Assembly: GCA_947095585.1 (NCBI GenBank)
Contig: OX352765.1
Location: forward strand, 57,934,920 to 57,998,919
Reading direction: 5' to 3'
Length of the DNA stretch: 64,000 nucleotides
Origin: Nephrocerus scutellatus
Lineage: Eukaryota > Arthropoda > Insecta > Diptera > Pipunculidae
In this document: positions 1 through 10,668 of the stretch, one piece after another
Layout: every line of letters starts with the position of its first letter
Numbering within the stretch: position 1 is the first letter of the stretch
Notes under the pieces: model-generated
Database searches by the model: none
Told to the model about the DNA's origin: nothing
Seen by the model: only the letters and a program-made list of their open reading frames with translations
Translations under genes and position numbers: made by a program

Positions 1-63
1 AATTTTATTTTATGAAAATATTTTAACACAACTATCTGACAAGAAATTAAATAAATAAATAAT

Positions 64-294
64 TAAATAAGAAAATAAAGAAGGCGAAACATCAAGAATC
101 AACAGTGAAATAAATAAGAAAATAAAGAAGGCGAAACATCAAGAATCAACAGTGAAATAAATAAGAAAATAAAGAAGGCGAAACATCAAGAATCAACAGT
201 GAAATAAATAAGAAAATAAAGAAGGCGAAACATCAAGAATCAACAGTGAAATAAATAAGAAAATAAAGAAGGCGAAACATCAAGAATCAACAGT
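64..294 (+). repeat. 47-bp tandem repeat, about 5 units, in errantivirus leader
   Basis: Five near-identical 47-bp units, each containing GAAGGCGAAACATCAAG and ending in AATCAACAGT, follow one another in the untranslated leader ahead of gag. Copy 2 has only three units at 17468-17604, so unit number varies between copies. The region is purine-rich and A-rich on the plus strand. No coding function is visible. Confidence 0.93.
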
Positions 295-751
295 GAAATA
301 AAGAAGAAAACTATACAATAAAACAAGAAGACAAATCATCAAGGATCAATAGAAAAATCAACAGAAAATTCAACAGAAAAAAAATTAACAGAGAAGACAT
401 CAAGATCAACAACAAAACAAAACACAACATCAAAATTATCAACAATAAAACAAGAAGACGAAACACAACATCAGGATCATCAACAAAAATAAAAAGGTTA
501 CACAAATTAATTCTAATTTTTTTTTTTGAAAAATAATAAATAAATTTACACATATATTTTATTCTGCCTTACATATATATACAATATTTTACTATATTAC
601 CTATATACCTTTCTAAAATAAAAGTGCTTTCTATACACCTAAAGTTAAAATATATAAATTTTTTTTTAAAACAATACAATTACAATATTTACAAAATATA
701 CAATTAAAAGTGCTTTCTAAAGTGAAAATCCATAAATACAAATAAATTAAA

Positions 752-1760
752 ATGGCAGTGGAAAATCAAGGAAATAGTGTGGTAATAAATCTAATCAAAT
801 AGTTTAATGCACTCCCATATTTTGACGGAAACCCGGACAATTTATTAACCCTTTCAAACTTAGTAGACAGAATACACCCACTCTTATTAACATACGACGA
901 CTTATCTAAATATTTATTTTCCGACATTATTAAAAGTAAACTAATTAAAAGAGCCAGGGAAGTCATAGAAATAAATACTCAAGCCACTGCATGGAGCGAC
1001 ATTAAAGTTGTTCTACAAAATAACTTCAGTGAAAGACGTAGTCCAGAAGAATTCTACGATGAGTTAAGAGGCGTAACTTTCAAAAATAATGCATTAGACT
1101 TTTATAATGAAATTAAAGACAAATTAAGAAAATTAAATAATAAAACTTTACTAATTTCTGGTCAGGTGAAATAGCAAACCAATGTGCATTAAATAATATA
1201 CGCACAGCATTAACCGTTAATTATGAATATAATGAAGTATAATTATGAAACCTATGAAAACCGTTTTAACCTGTAGAAATCCTGAAAGTCTTGAATCTGC
1301 AATCGACATATTAAGTCAAGGAGGTTACGTAAACCAATCCTATAATGAAAATCATTATAACAATAGACAAACGCGTAACTATAATAGTAACAAATACAAT
1401 AATCAATCAACTTTTCAACAAGAAAATCAAAATATAAATAGACAATATAATAATAACAGATACGAACAAAATCAAAATAGAAACAGACAATTTAACAACA
1501 ACAGGTATGACCAAAACCAAAATAGAAATTTTAAATTTAGTAACTATAGACACAATCAAAACCAGAACAGATATAGACAATCTAACAATAATTATAGATA
1601 TGACAGTAGACAACAGAACTACAATAGATTTTCAAACGACATTCAAGATAATTTACCAAATGTTCAACAAAATCAAACGGTTGAACCCATGGATGTTAAT
1701 CAATGTGAAACAAGTGAAAATTTTCACTCACGAGCCTCGGAGGTGACTTACCATATATAA
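752..1760 (+). pseudogene. gag: Gag of errantivirus copy 1, broken
   Basis: Gag forms the particle shell and binds the element RNA. The start ATG at 752 matches the ATG at 18064 in copy 2. The N-terminal part resembles the helical capsid-like region of 17.6/297-type Gag and contains PYFDGNPDN and RAREVIEINTQATAWSD. The C-terminal part (about 1330-1700) is an Asn/Gln/Arg/Tyr-rich low-complexity repeat rather than a zinc knuckle. An in-frame TAG at 800-802 and a disrupted stretch near 1140-1245 break the frame. The last open part runs from about 1245 to the TAA at 1758-1760. The protease frame begins at once in another frame, as in errantiviruses that use programmed frameshifting. Confidence 0.85.
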
Positions 1761-1761
1761 A

Positions 1762-2130
1762 AATAAAATCTAATAAAAATCCACTAAAATTCATTATTGA
1801 CACTGGAGCAACAAATTCAATCATTAATCCAGGTCTTTGTAACCATAAATGGAAAGTACCAACAAATAAAATTCAAATTAAAACAATACATAATAATATA
1901 ATAAATGTAACTGAAAGAGTATCAGTTCCTCTTTTTAAAGAATTTGGCATTTCTGAGCAAAAAATCGACTTTTTGGTTTGCGCATTCCATGATAAATATG
2001 ACGGTTTAATTGTCAATGACATACTGAAACGATTAAACGTTAAATTAGATTATAAACAAAATCTATTAGAAATAAATGGCCAAACAATACAAATCTTGTT
2101 CCAAAATTCAAAACAGCATACTTATTAGTA
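1762..2130 (+). pseudogene. Retroviral-type aspartic protease, errantivirus copy 1
   Basis: The frame just after gag encodes FIIDTGATNSIINPG, the aspartic protease active site, with the catalytic Asp codon at 1799-1801. The protease cleaves the Gag-Pol polyprotein. The reading frame then passes through a region matching copy 2 but degrades before 2130, and RT is cut off at 2220. Confidence 0.85.
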
Positions 2131-2220
2131 AACCAACAAAAAGGTTTAGCCTATCTCAAGACGAAGATGTTCTTGGAAGGTGAAGTTATTGCTGATGAAG
2201 GAATTTACAATGTTGAAAAT

Positions 2221-2826
2221 TGGAAAGAGTGTCGGAGATAAAACAGAGCCTTGAGGAACACCGGCGTTTATGCGGTGAACATTGGATTTGAATCCGTCCA
2301 ATACGACCTGGATTGAACGGTCAGAAAGGTAGTTACTAGTCCAATTGAGCAGGGTGTTATTAATTCCATAAGCATTCATTTTCGACAAAAGAGCTTGATG
2401 CCAGACTCTGTCAAATGCCTTGGAAATGTCGAGTGCAACAACTTTACTTTCACCAAATTTGTGAATAGACTAGTTCCACTTTTCAGTGAGATAAGCCATC
2501 AGGTCACCTGTAGAACGTTGACTACGAAAACCATACTGCTGGTTACTAAGGATTTCACGTGATTCAAGGTTTTGCATAAGCTTACGATTGATCAGGGTTT
2601 CCATGACCTTGGAGGGTATAGATGTTAGTGCAATGGGTCGGTACGAGGAAAGGGATGACGTTTCGCCTTTTTTAGGAACAGGCTGGATAAAGGTTGTTTT
2701 CCAATTCCTTGGGACGACTCCAGAAGAATAAGAGAAATGGAAAAGTCTGCGAAGTGGTAATGCCAACGTTGAAGAACAACTCTTCAAAACTATAGCGGGA
2801 ATGCCATCAGGCCCAGCAGACTTAGC
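2221..2826 (-). pseudogene. Jockey-type non-LTR RT fragment
   Basis: On the minus strand two frames encode middle RT parts: a segment with NYRPIAL-like SSYRPIALTSIPSKVMETL and QYGFRSQRSTGDLM (2470-2787), and a segment with GINAGVPQGSVLSPTLF-like residues (about 2233-2388). These are fingers and palm regions of jockey-group RT. The fragment ends before the catalytic FADD box, at the join with errantivirus copy 1. It is the same family as the element at 14159-16479. No poly(A) or 3' UTR is present, so it is an internal scrap, probably left by a rearrangement. Confidence 0.85.
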
Positions 2827-2846
2827 AGATTGTTTTTATATAATTA

Positions 2847-3270
2847 CTAGCTGATCCGACAGACGTTGTCCCGTCCAACTTTCAGAAAATTGGTTTGTGA
2901 TCGTTTTGTGAATTTGTGAAAAGCTATTTGAAAATCAATTAATCAAAGTAAAATGAGAAAAAACATCTACCAAATAATTTATTTTATTTTCATTAAATTG
3001 GAAATCACAATGAATCTCAATGTTTTTTATTCACACTTTGATTTCGATTGTGTGAAACAAAGCATTTGTTTGTTTTGATTTTGTTTGGTTTGCAATGGTT
3101 TGCAATGCTTTATGATGCAAAGTGAAACTACTTTATTGGCGCAGCGAGGAGAAAATTTAGTACGGTATCAAAAACAATTTTGTGTTGGGATTTTGAGTCA
3201 CATTATTGTGTTACATTTTTTGGGTATAAAGTCATTTATCAACCGATTTGTATGAAATTCTGTATGGTGT
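2847..3270 (-). mobile_element. Helitron-like 3' end fragment, non-coding
   Basis: The plus strand reads ACTAGCTGATCCGACAGACG here. Read on the minus strand this is a ...CAGCTAG|T terminus, the CTRR-type 3' end common in insect Helitrons, with the last base at 2847. The same kind of terminus is seen at 61494 next to recognisable helicase sequence. The roughly 400 bp that follow are AT-rich with short repeated words and no coding frame. The other boundary, near 3270, is uncertain. No transposase or helicase is encoded. Confidence 0.5.
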
Positions 3271-3938
3271 TTGGTGGGAGTGTGGCAAACGGAATGCCAG
3301 GACTATCGACTGCTGTCGTCGACCGACGGAAAACTCCATCGGGTTCCATCAAATCCAGGGGAGGATGGAACCCCAGAACCCCACGCCCCGACACAACTAG
3401 GACTACTGCAACAAGAGCACGACCGCATTGCCGCTACTATAACCTTGGGAGGAGAACAAACCACCGCTACAATCGACACAAGAGCTACAAGAAGTCTCAT
3501 CAGCGATGCCTACGCCCGCACGATACGACATACAGGACAGAGTGAGAACGGCGGTATCAATACGGATGGCAAACGGCACGAAAAGACTGGTAGAATATAC
3601 ATTCGAGACCACGATACGATTTGGACACAGCTGTTGCAAGATGCAGCTACTTATTCTTCCGAGGCCATCGACAGAATAATCTTGGGACTGGATTTCCTTA
3701 GTCTGGCAAAGGCAACGATGAGCATAGCCGGGCATAACCTTACCGGACCCCATGTTCGTGCCATCCAAAGCAAGATCTCCAGTGACGACGACAGGATAAG
3801 GTCCTTTCTGGACCAAGAACTAAAGAAATTTGAGTCGATAAGCGGCGTGTCCAATATGACTAGCCATAAAATCGTGATGCAGGACGATCTACCGCTAAAG
3901 CAACGGTACTTCCCGAAGAATCCGAACCTTGTAAAGTT
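3271..3938 (+). pseudogene. pol: Old Ty3/gypsy element G: protease and start of RT
   Basis: The frame contains ATIDTRATRSLIS, a retroviral protease active site in which the usual Gly of Asp-Thr-Gly is Arg (Asp codon 3475-3477). It also has ILGLDFLSLAKATMSI, the protease C-terminal motif, and then LPLKQRYFPKNPNLVKF, typical of the start of Ty3/gypsy RT. At about 3938 the coding sequence stops at a jockey-like insertion (A). It resumes in register at 12139, so both parts belong to one element. The substitution in the active site would by itself inactivate the protease. Confidence 0.82.
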
Positions 3939-4046
3939 TCGAATAGCTAGAAATAGATGAAACGCTATATTGAAAATGATGATGTGGCCACCATACGACT
4001 TTCTTTTACTGACGAGCCGGAAATCTTTAGTAAATGTATAATATAT

Positions 4047-4367
4047 TTTTTTTTGGTAATTTTTTTTGCATTTTCTCATAGTAGTTTACTACTACGACTA
4101 CCACTTCCGTTTGGCCGATTTCCGCCAAAATCAACTGGGCCCTCCCAATTTATGTAAAAAGCTTAAATATGAATTTTCGTCTCAATCTATTCAGCCGTCT
4201 GGGCTGTAGAGTGGACACAGAGCCACAGACATACAGAGATTTTTGTTTGCTTTTTCTGACTCAGGAGATACGGTAATGGGTAAATCTGCAAAAATCCCGA
4301 GTTCATTTTCATGATTACTATACTTACTTTTACTACTAGTAAAAAAAAGAAAGTAAAAGGTCCAAAA
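4047..4367. mobile_element. Short MITE-like insert with 8-bp flanking duplication
   Basis: The non-coding 321-bp segment is bordered by TAATATAT at 4039-4046 and again at 4368-4375, and it interrupts the RT-linker frame of element A. The ends are T-rich and A-rich respectively, and internal words such as TAGTAGTTTACTACTA are palindromic. Terminal inverted repeats are weak. An 8-bp duplication would fit a hAT-type non-autonomous element, but the duplicated word is AT-only and could be chance. Confidence 0.45.
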
Positions 4368-4375
4368 TAATATAT

Positions 4376-5359
4376 GACCTTAAGATTCGAGATAGCATGC
4401 GAAAAATTTTGGATTCTGATTCAAACAGTCGAAGCTTTTGGTCGTTTGCTGCATTGGTTAAAAGAAACTTTGCAGACAATACTTCGTCTATTCCTTCTTT
4501 ATGGTATTCATATAGAACTGATATTGAGAAGGCTAATCTCTTAGCTTCTCATTTCGCTGGTGCGTCTACCCTTCCTTTAACTAACCAAAGCCCCCCAATT
4601 CTCCCAAATCTAGGCCCAGGTATGTCTAAAATCTATTTTCGGAAACGGGTTGTTTCAAAGATTCTGAAAGAACTTGACCCCAATAAAGCGACTGGCCCCG
4701 ACGGTATTCCGCAATTAGTATTTGTTGTCATCTTACTTTGGTAAAACTGCTTAGCAAATTGTTTCATCTCTCAATGAAGTCAGGTGTTTTTCCATCATTT
4801 TGGAAAATAGCAAATATTCAACCCGTTCCGAAAAAAGGTGATAAATCGGCACCTACGAACTACCGTCCTATTGCTTTGTTGTCGGTTCTATCGAAGGTAA
4901 TGGAATCTATCGTTAATTTCAGACTAATGAACTATCTGGATTCGAATGTTCTTTTATCCGATGTGCAGTATGGATTTCGTAAAAATCGCTCTTCAGGTGA
5001 ACTAATGACGTGCATGACTCATTGTTTGGAGCGAAGCATTGAAAATCTAGGTGAATCAAGCGATCTTTCCTTAGATATTGCTAAAGCTTTTGATAGAGTA
5101 TGGCATGATTGTCTTATTAATAAGATTCGTGCGCTGAACTTACACTACTCTCTCATTACATGGATTGCGAATTATTTATGGAACCGTAAAATAAAAGTTG
5201 TATTAAATGGTATATCTTCAGATTCACATGGGATCAATGGATCATGCCTCAAGGGTCATCCTTGTCGCCCACGCTCTTCTTGATATATATCAATGACCTC
5301 TTGTCTTCTACAACCTGTGATATCCATTCATTTGCTGATGATACAACACTATCGGCTTC
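4376..5359 (+). pseudogene. Element A: endonuclease-RT linker and RT N-terminal half
   Basis: The product copies element RNA at the target site. The first frame (about 4397-4744) carries SRSFWSF and ELDPNKATGPDGIP. The second (4738-5283) carries ANIQPVPKKGDKSAPTNYRP, QYGFRKNRSSGELM and DIAKAFDRVWHD, the RT block with the first catalytic Asp. Frameshifts sit near 4740 and 5240. A third frame then gives PQGSSLSPTLF and the catalytic FADD box at 5331-5342. The BEL element inserted 17 bases after FADD, and RT continues at 10991. Confidence 0.87.
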
Positions 5360-5664
5360 TGTAAGCGAAAATTAAAGGCAAAAATTAAAGGCAAAAAGGC
5401 AATTATTAAATGGTTAAATTTATTGAATGTCAGACAATGACTGCCAATGTTAAATGATAAAATGCGAATGATTAAATGTTGGCGAACGAATAATAAAATG
5501 GCTGCGTATTTTAAATGTGCGTTGTGTTGTGTTGTGTTGTGTGTTTCACAATTGTAAATTGTGGTATGGCTTGTACGGTTCTCAATTGGCGACTGACTGT
5601 TCATGTTCATCTTTGACAGCTCTCCTGCACAAGAGAAATACTTAAATGCAGGGATGCGCTAACA
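5360..5664 (-). repeat. BEL element 3' LTR
   Basis: This 305-bp LTR runs TGTTAGCGC...CGCTTACA on the minus strand and matches 10669-10990 closely. The adjacent polypurine tract (CTCCTCCCCCC on plus at 5665-5675) primes plus-strand DNA synthesis. A short TGTTG array (about 5523-5543) lies inside. The pol stop codon (5659-5661) falls within the first bases of this LTR. Confidence 0.95.
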
Positions 5665-8600
5665 CTCCTCCCCCCGTGAATCACCCGGGGATTCACCATC
5701 AACAGTGAGGACACCGAGTTTCGTTGTTGGACGGCGAAAGGATCCATTGGCTGTTTTTACCTCAGCAAATCGAATTTGCCCATCTTTGGCAGGAAAAACT
5801 TGTGTAACACGACCTTTCTGCCATTGGCTACGAGGTAGATTGGAATCGCAAATGATGACCAGATCATCTATTTTTGGTGGACGGACTTTGTCAAACCATT
5901 TCGGGCGTTGTAAAAGTTGTGGCAAATACTCGGTGGCCCATCTTTTCCACATGCGGTCTTTGAGGTTTTGTGCTATTCTCCACTGCTTCCTAAGGCATAT
6001 CTTCTCGTCTACCGGATACGGTGTTTGTGTGGAGTTAACACATCCTAGCAGGAGGTGGTTTGGCGTCAGTGGCTCGTCATCTTGCATTGTAAGTGGAATT
6101 TCCGTGAGTGGGCGGGAATTGATAATGTTTTCGGCTTCTATTAAAACACTTCTTATCGTTTCTACTTTCGGAGCTACTTCGAAAAGCGTTTGTTTCATCA
6201 GGCGTTTGACTATTCGAATCAGGCGTTCCCAGCAGCCTCCTGAGCTGGGGTTTGCAGGGCAATTAAATATCCATTCAATGTTACGGTTGGTTGCTTCGTC
6301 ATAAATGCGGTCAACATCTAGCAAACGCTCGTTTTCCTTAAGCTCTTTCTGTGCACCAATAAAGTTGGTGCCGTTGTCACTTCTTATTTTGACTGGCTTT
6401 CCTCGACGATTGATGAAATTGCGTAGGCACACAATGAAAGCATCTGTTGATAAATTTTCGGCCAACTCCAGATGGGCTGCTCTGATTGTGAGGCATGTAA
6501 AAATGACTGCCCATCTCTTTTCCCGTCGGCGACCAATAGCAACACTAAAGGGACCAAACAGATCCACACCAGTATATGTGAACGGGCGAATGTATGGAGT
6601 GACTCGATCAGGTGGTAGTTGACCCATAAGCGGCTGAAACGGTTTGACTCTGTCAATCTTGCATCTTTGGCAACTACGTTGTACGGCTTTTAAAACGGCT
6701 TTAGCATGTGGAAACCAAAACTTTTGGCGAGCTTCGTTGATTGTAACTGCTGCGTTCTGATGATGAAGTCGCTCGTGGTACTGACGCATGATGAGTTCAG
6801 ATACGGTGTGCTTTTGCGGCAACAAAATGGGACGTCTTGCTTCGTATGGTAGGCAATAGGCTTCGTCGATACGACCTTGAACTCTTAAAAGGCCGTTTTC
6901 GTCCAAGTACGGCATCATTTGGTAAATTGGGCTGGTTTTCAAAATCGGGTTTGCAGATTTTAATGTGGCGATTTCTACGGCGTACTGCTCCTTTTGAACT
7001 AATCGACATATGCAGTTCTCGGCATTATTTATTTCAGACACTGTCAGTGGCACTCTTCTTGCTGATTGTGAGCTGGTGTTTCGTTGGCATCGGAATTTGT
7101 TTATTGCACGTAGTACCCAGGCAAAAGTTCTTTTAAGCCTGGAATAAACAGAAAAACGATTAAAATCAATAACAATGTTATCTGACGGCACCTGTAGCAT
7201 TAGACAAGGTTTAATTTCTTCTTCTACATGATTTGGCGTCGACTCGATATCTGTGACAGGCCAACACTCCTCAGACAGGAGCAGAAACGGTGGACCAGTG
7301 AGCCAAATACTGTTGTTTTTCAACTTTGGAACCCCTTTTGCTCGGGTTGCCAAGTCGGCACTATTTTTGTCGGACGGGGTCCAATGCCATTGGGACGCTT
7401 CAGTAGTCGTTAGAATTTCAGCAATGCGATGACCAACAAAGGCTTTATATTTCCTTTCAGATGAATTAATCCAGTAAAGTACTGTTCTTGAATCCGTCCA
7501 AAATATTGTTTGAGAAATGTTGATATTATGATGACGGACTATTATTTTACTAAGTCGTGTGCCTAACACGGCCGCCTGGAGCTCCAACCTGGGAATTGAC
7601 ATTACTTTCTGTGGTGCTCCACGAGTTTTTCCAAAAACGAAAACGACTTTAACTCCTTGGGCATGTGTGATACGGAAATAACCCGCAGCAGCAAAGGCTA
7701 CTTGACTGGCGTCCATAAATATATGTAGCTGGATTTCATCTTGTTGGTATGGTGAGTAGCATCGTTGGACCCTAAAGCAGTCGACTCTTTTGAACTCCTT
7801 CCACCAGGCGATCCATCTTCTATTCATCTCAACTGGGAGTAGGTCATTCCACGTAATTTTAGATTTCCAAGTGTCGCGGACTAAGACTTTCAAAAACAGC
7901 AGAAAGTCGGCTAATAACCCATATGGGTCAAAAATGGCCATGACGATTCCTAAGAGTTCTCGCTTGGTTGGCGGGCGTGTCTCTTCCAGAACTTCTTTAG
8001 GGATACGATGAAATTTCGTCTTGAATTCAAATATGTCGGCTGTAGTATTCCAATGCATTCCGAGCACTTTTTCGGAGCTGATTTGGCGTTCCATACTAAC
8101 TGTGTTGACTGCTCCTACTGACTCTCTATTCATGACTGCCTGTAGATCAGCTGAGTTTGATGCAAAGTTTCTTAGCTCAAAACTTGCCTCCGCGTTTACT
8201 TTGACAACCTCGGTACAAATTCGAAAGGCTTCTTCTTCGGTTTGGAAACTTATGACGAAATCGTCAACGTAATGTCTGTTTACGATTGCAGTTGCGGCGT
8301 CGGGATACTGATTGGCAAATTCTTCTGCGTTTCTGTTTTTGATGAACTCAGCGCTGCATGGTGAGCATATAGCCCCAAAGATCATGGAGACCATTGCGTG
8401 ATGTTCCAACTGGTTCGTTTCCTCATTCCTCCAGAGGAATCTCTGAGCGTGTTGATCCTGTGTTCTTATATGGATTTGAGAAAACATCTCTCGAATATCG
8501 GCTGCTACTCCTATGAGACCTTCTCTGAACTTAAAAAGAATACCAATGAGTGGCTTAGCTTGCTCAGGTCCTTTTAGCAGGGCGGAGTTTAGAGAGGTTC

Positions 8601-8710
8601 CGTCTACTGTGGCTGCGGCGTCGAAAACTATTCGCATTTTGTCGGGCTTATGTAGATTTTGGACGGCAAAGTGGGGTAAGTACCACACTGGTTGGCTGGT
8701 GTCACGAACT
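5659..8710 (-). pseudogene. pol: BEL/Pao Pol: RT, RNase H, integrase
   Basis: This 1,009-residue open segment starts near 8688. RT has the Pao-type catalytic HYVDDFV (YVDD codons 8260-8271). An RNase H follows with FMDASQVAFAAAGYF and FWTDSRTVLYW. The integrase has an HHCC zinc-binding motif (HERLHHQNAAV then CQRCK), TGVDLFGPF with the first catalytic Asp, RSDNGTNFIGA with the second, and GGCWERLI with the Glu. It ends ...DSRGEEC with the stop inside the LTR. An in-frame TAA at 8710-8712 separates it from the RT N-terminus (KKNADFAKRY, YARKLSDE). Upstream coding has been lost by a deletion, so the polyprotein cannot be made whole. Confidence 0.95.
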
Positions 8711-8798
8711 TATTCATCGGAGAGTTTTCTTGCGTACCCTTTATCAAAATACTTGAGCATTTCGTATTTATATCTTTTGGCGAAATCGGCATTCTTTT

Positions 8799-9521
8799 TC
8801 ATCTTATGTTCAATGCCGAAAAGGCGGTTTTCCTTTTTTTCCTTTTAAATGATTGACTCGGTAAGTCCAGGTTCCTAAGTGTTCTGATATTTCTTAGTGA
8901 AAACTTGGTTGACTTGTCATTTTCAGCTATTTCCAGGTTGACGGATCTTGATGTCTCTGTTGTTACTTGCTGACCATACCATCGAAGTACTAACGGTTTT
9001 GGCTGACCTTTGAGTCCTAACTTGTTGGCGATTTCTTCATCAATAATTGAAATAGCTGACCCTTCGTCGAACATGGCGTATACTTCAACCATTCCATTTG
9101 GACCGCACAAGGTGACTGGTAATACCTTAAATAGCTGGCAACTCTTAGAGCTGTCTGTCCTTCCGTGACCCATGAATGTCTGGATGGTAGCGTTTGGTGT
9201 TGTTACAGGAGCTACTGATGTTTTGGCAGTTGTTGACTCGTCGTGCAGGCTGCGATGGTGATGACGTTTGCATCCGTTTACACCACACATCTTTTTTGAA
9301 CGGCAGTTCGCAGTATTATGTCCCTTTCTTAAACATGAGAAACATAAACGTTGAGTTTTTACTCTTTGCCATCGAGTCTGTGCATCAAGTGACCGATTGA
9401 AGACGTTGCAGTCACAAAGTAAATGTGCTCCACCACACTCATAGCACTTGGGAAACGGTTGTCCATTCTGTCTGGCTGTGTCCGCTTCAGATGTATGCAT
9501 AAGGCGTCGCGGCTGTTGCGA
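8799..9521 (-). pseudogene. BEL/Pao nucleocapsid zinc knuckles and protease
   Basis: The frame is the same as gag, continued past the stop at 9522-9524. It begins near 9500 with cysteine-rich motifs (KCYECGGAHLLCDC, then RLCFSCLRKGHNTANC and CKRHHHRSLH), the Pao-type multiple knuckles that bind RNA. The protease active site AMFDEGSAISIID follows, with its Asp codon at 9066-9068. After LRNLDLPSQSF the expected protease-RT linker is absent and the sequence jumps out of frame to the RT start near 8840. I infer a deletion of several hundred bases. Confidence 0.9.
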
Positions 9522-10472
9522 TTAAGCTGTTGAGTTCATAGCTTTAGTTGAAGCTGCTGATGGCGGCATAAGGCAAATTATCCTGGCGAGATCGCTCAGC
9601 CAATCGGAAAAATCCGAAATAGTTGGAAATGGCTTGATGTTGATTGAGTGCTTCACCCAATCATATTGTCTGTTCGGTGGTAGTTTTGTCACAAGCTGCT
9701 CCAGAAGCGTTGGGTTAGCAAGATGGTGCTGACAGTTAGCAGATGTCAGGAAAGCGACGACGTTTCGCACCTTTGTTGAAAACGAGAGTACTAAATCTAC
9801 TTTGTTCTCGGCGATAATTGGATACTGCTGAATTTTTATAAGCTGGTGACGAACAATTAAGTCAGGCCTACCAAATCGAAACTCTAACTCATCCATGGCT
9901 TTCGAAACATCCTGAGGATATATTAACATTGAAGCTACGGCTTCTTTGGCAGGTCCAACGAGACACTTGTGTAAACGCATGAGGTTTTGACGGTCATTAT
10001 ATTTGAAGGCATCAGTTGTGTCTTTGTAGTTACACGAGAATAATGGCCATTCTTCAGCATTGCCAGAAAAAGTCGGCAAATCGTATAGTTTCACCGTAGA
10101 GTTCATCATAGTTTGATCTGAAGAATCTCTTGTTATTGTCGTATCACTTCGAAGGCGAAGTTGCTCATTATAAGTGGAGGGAACAGAGGCGACTGCTGCT
10201 CCATTTGGCATACCTGTTTGAATTTGTCGATTAAGTCTTTCTAAATCCCTTTGGCTTTCAGCTGTACTGGAACTCAATTGTTCCACTGACGTCTTTAAGG
10301 CGTTTATGCTTGCTAATATAGCATTAACTTGATCCAAGTCCATGGCTGGCGACGAATCTTTTATTGTTGCTTCCAATTCTGTGTCGGATTCACTCGATGA
10401 TAAACTTTCCTCCCTTCTAGCAGTCCTTAATTTCTTTCCGGTTTTTTGGCTTTTATCCGACATGGAAGGCAA
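9522..10472 (-). pseudogene. gag: BEL/Pao Gag (capsid part)
   Basis: A 316-residue frame starts at the ATG at 10472, about 200 bases inside the 5' LTR. The N-terminus is Ser/Glu-rich and charged, followed by a probable short coiled coil (about residues 45-85: NAILASINALKTSVEQL). The capsid-like core then has VKLYDLPTFSGNAEEWPLF and EAVASMLIY, the standard Pao Gag signature. A TAA at 9522-9524 stops the frame just before the zinc knuckles. BEL elements normally have a single polyprotein frame, so this is probably a mutation. Confidence 0.9.
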
Positions 10473-10668
10473 TGAAAATTGAATTCCACTTGTCCGATAT
10501 CAAAAATATAAAAGTTTTTCTCATTGAAAAATTGGCGTCTTTTTTCACAAACGCAATTTTCTTATTGGCTGTTCAAACCGGTATCATATGCGTGGCAGAC
10601 TATAACAGTATAACGGCGACGGGCACACACACACGAATATACAAGACACACGAAATTGTGAAAACGAA
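10473..10668 (-). other. BEL 5' leader and primer-site region
   Basis: This roughly 196-bp non-coding leader lies between the 5' LTR and the gag start. The first bases after the LTR on the minus strand read TTCGTTTTCACAATTTCG. I cannot match this to a tRNA 3' end with confidence, so the primer is unassigned. No other gene is present. Confidence 0.6.

Larger units (their letters stand above)
1..2220 (+). mobile_element. Errantivirus-like (17.6/297-type) LTR element, copy 1, truncated
   Basis: This stretch aligns almost base for base with 17405-19530, the internal part of the full errantivirus-like element at 16480-23870. It holds the 5' leader, a broken gag and the protease start. The left side runs off the window. 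The right side stops abruptly at 2220, where a reverse-strand non-LTR RT fragment begins, so RT, integrase, env and the 3' LTR are missing. It differs from copy 2 in leader repeat number and in the position of its stops, so the two copies decayed independently. Confidence 0.9.

Noticed and set aside
64..294. Possible CRISPR array (regular 47-bp repeats)
   Set aside because: The units are head-to-tail with no unique spacers, sit in a retroelement leader, and recur in copy 2.
311..553. Hydrophobic minus-strand frame (Leu/Ile/Phe-rich), repeated at 17624-17818
   Set aside because: It is antisense to the A-rich errantivirus leader; its hydrophobicity reflects T-rich codons.
1407..1613. Val/Ile-rich minus-strand frame resembling a membrane protein, repeated at 18708-18914
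   Set aside because: It is antisense to the N/Q/R repeat of gag, so apparent membrane segments are a by-product of that repeat.
5705..8272. Several plus-strand frames of 60-199 codons
   Set aside because: They are antisense shadows of the BEL pol frame, which has clear conserved motifs on the minus strand.
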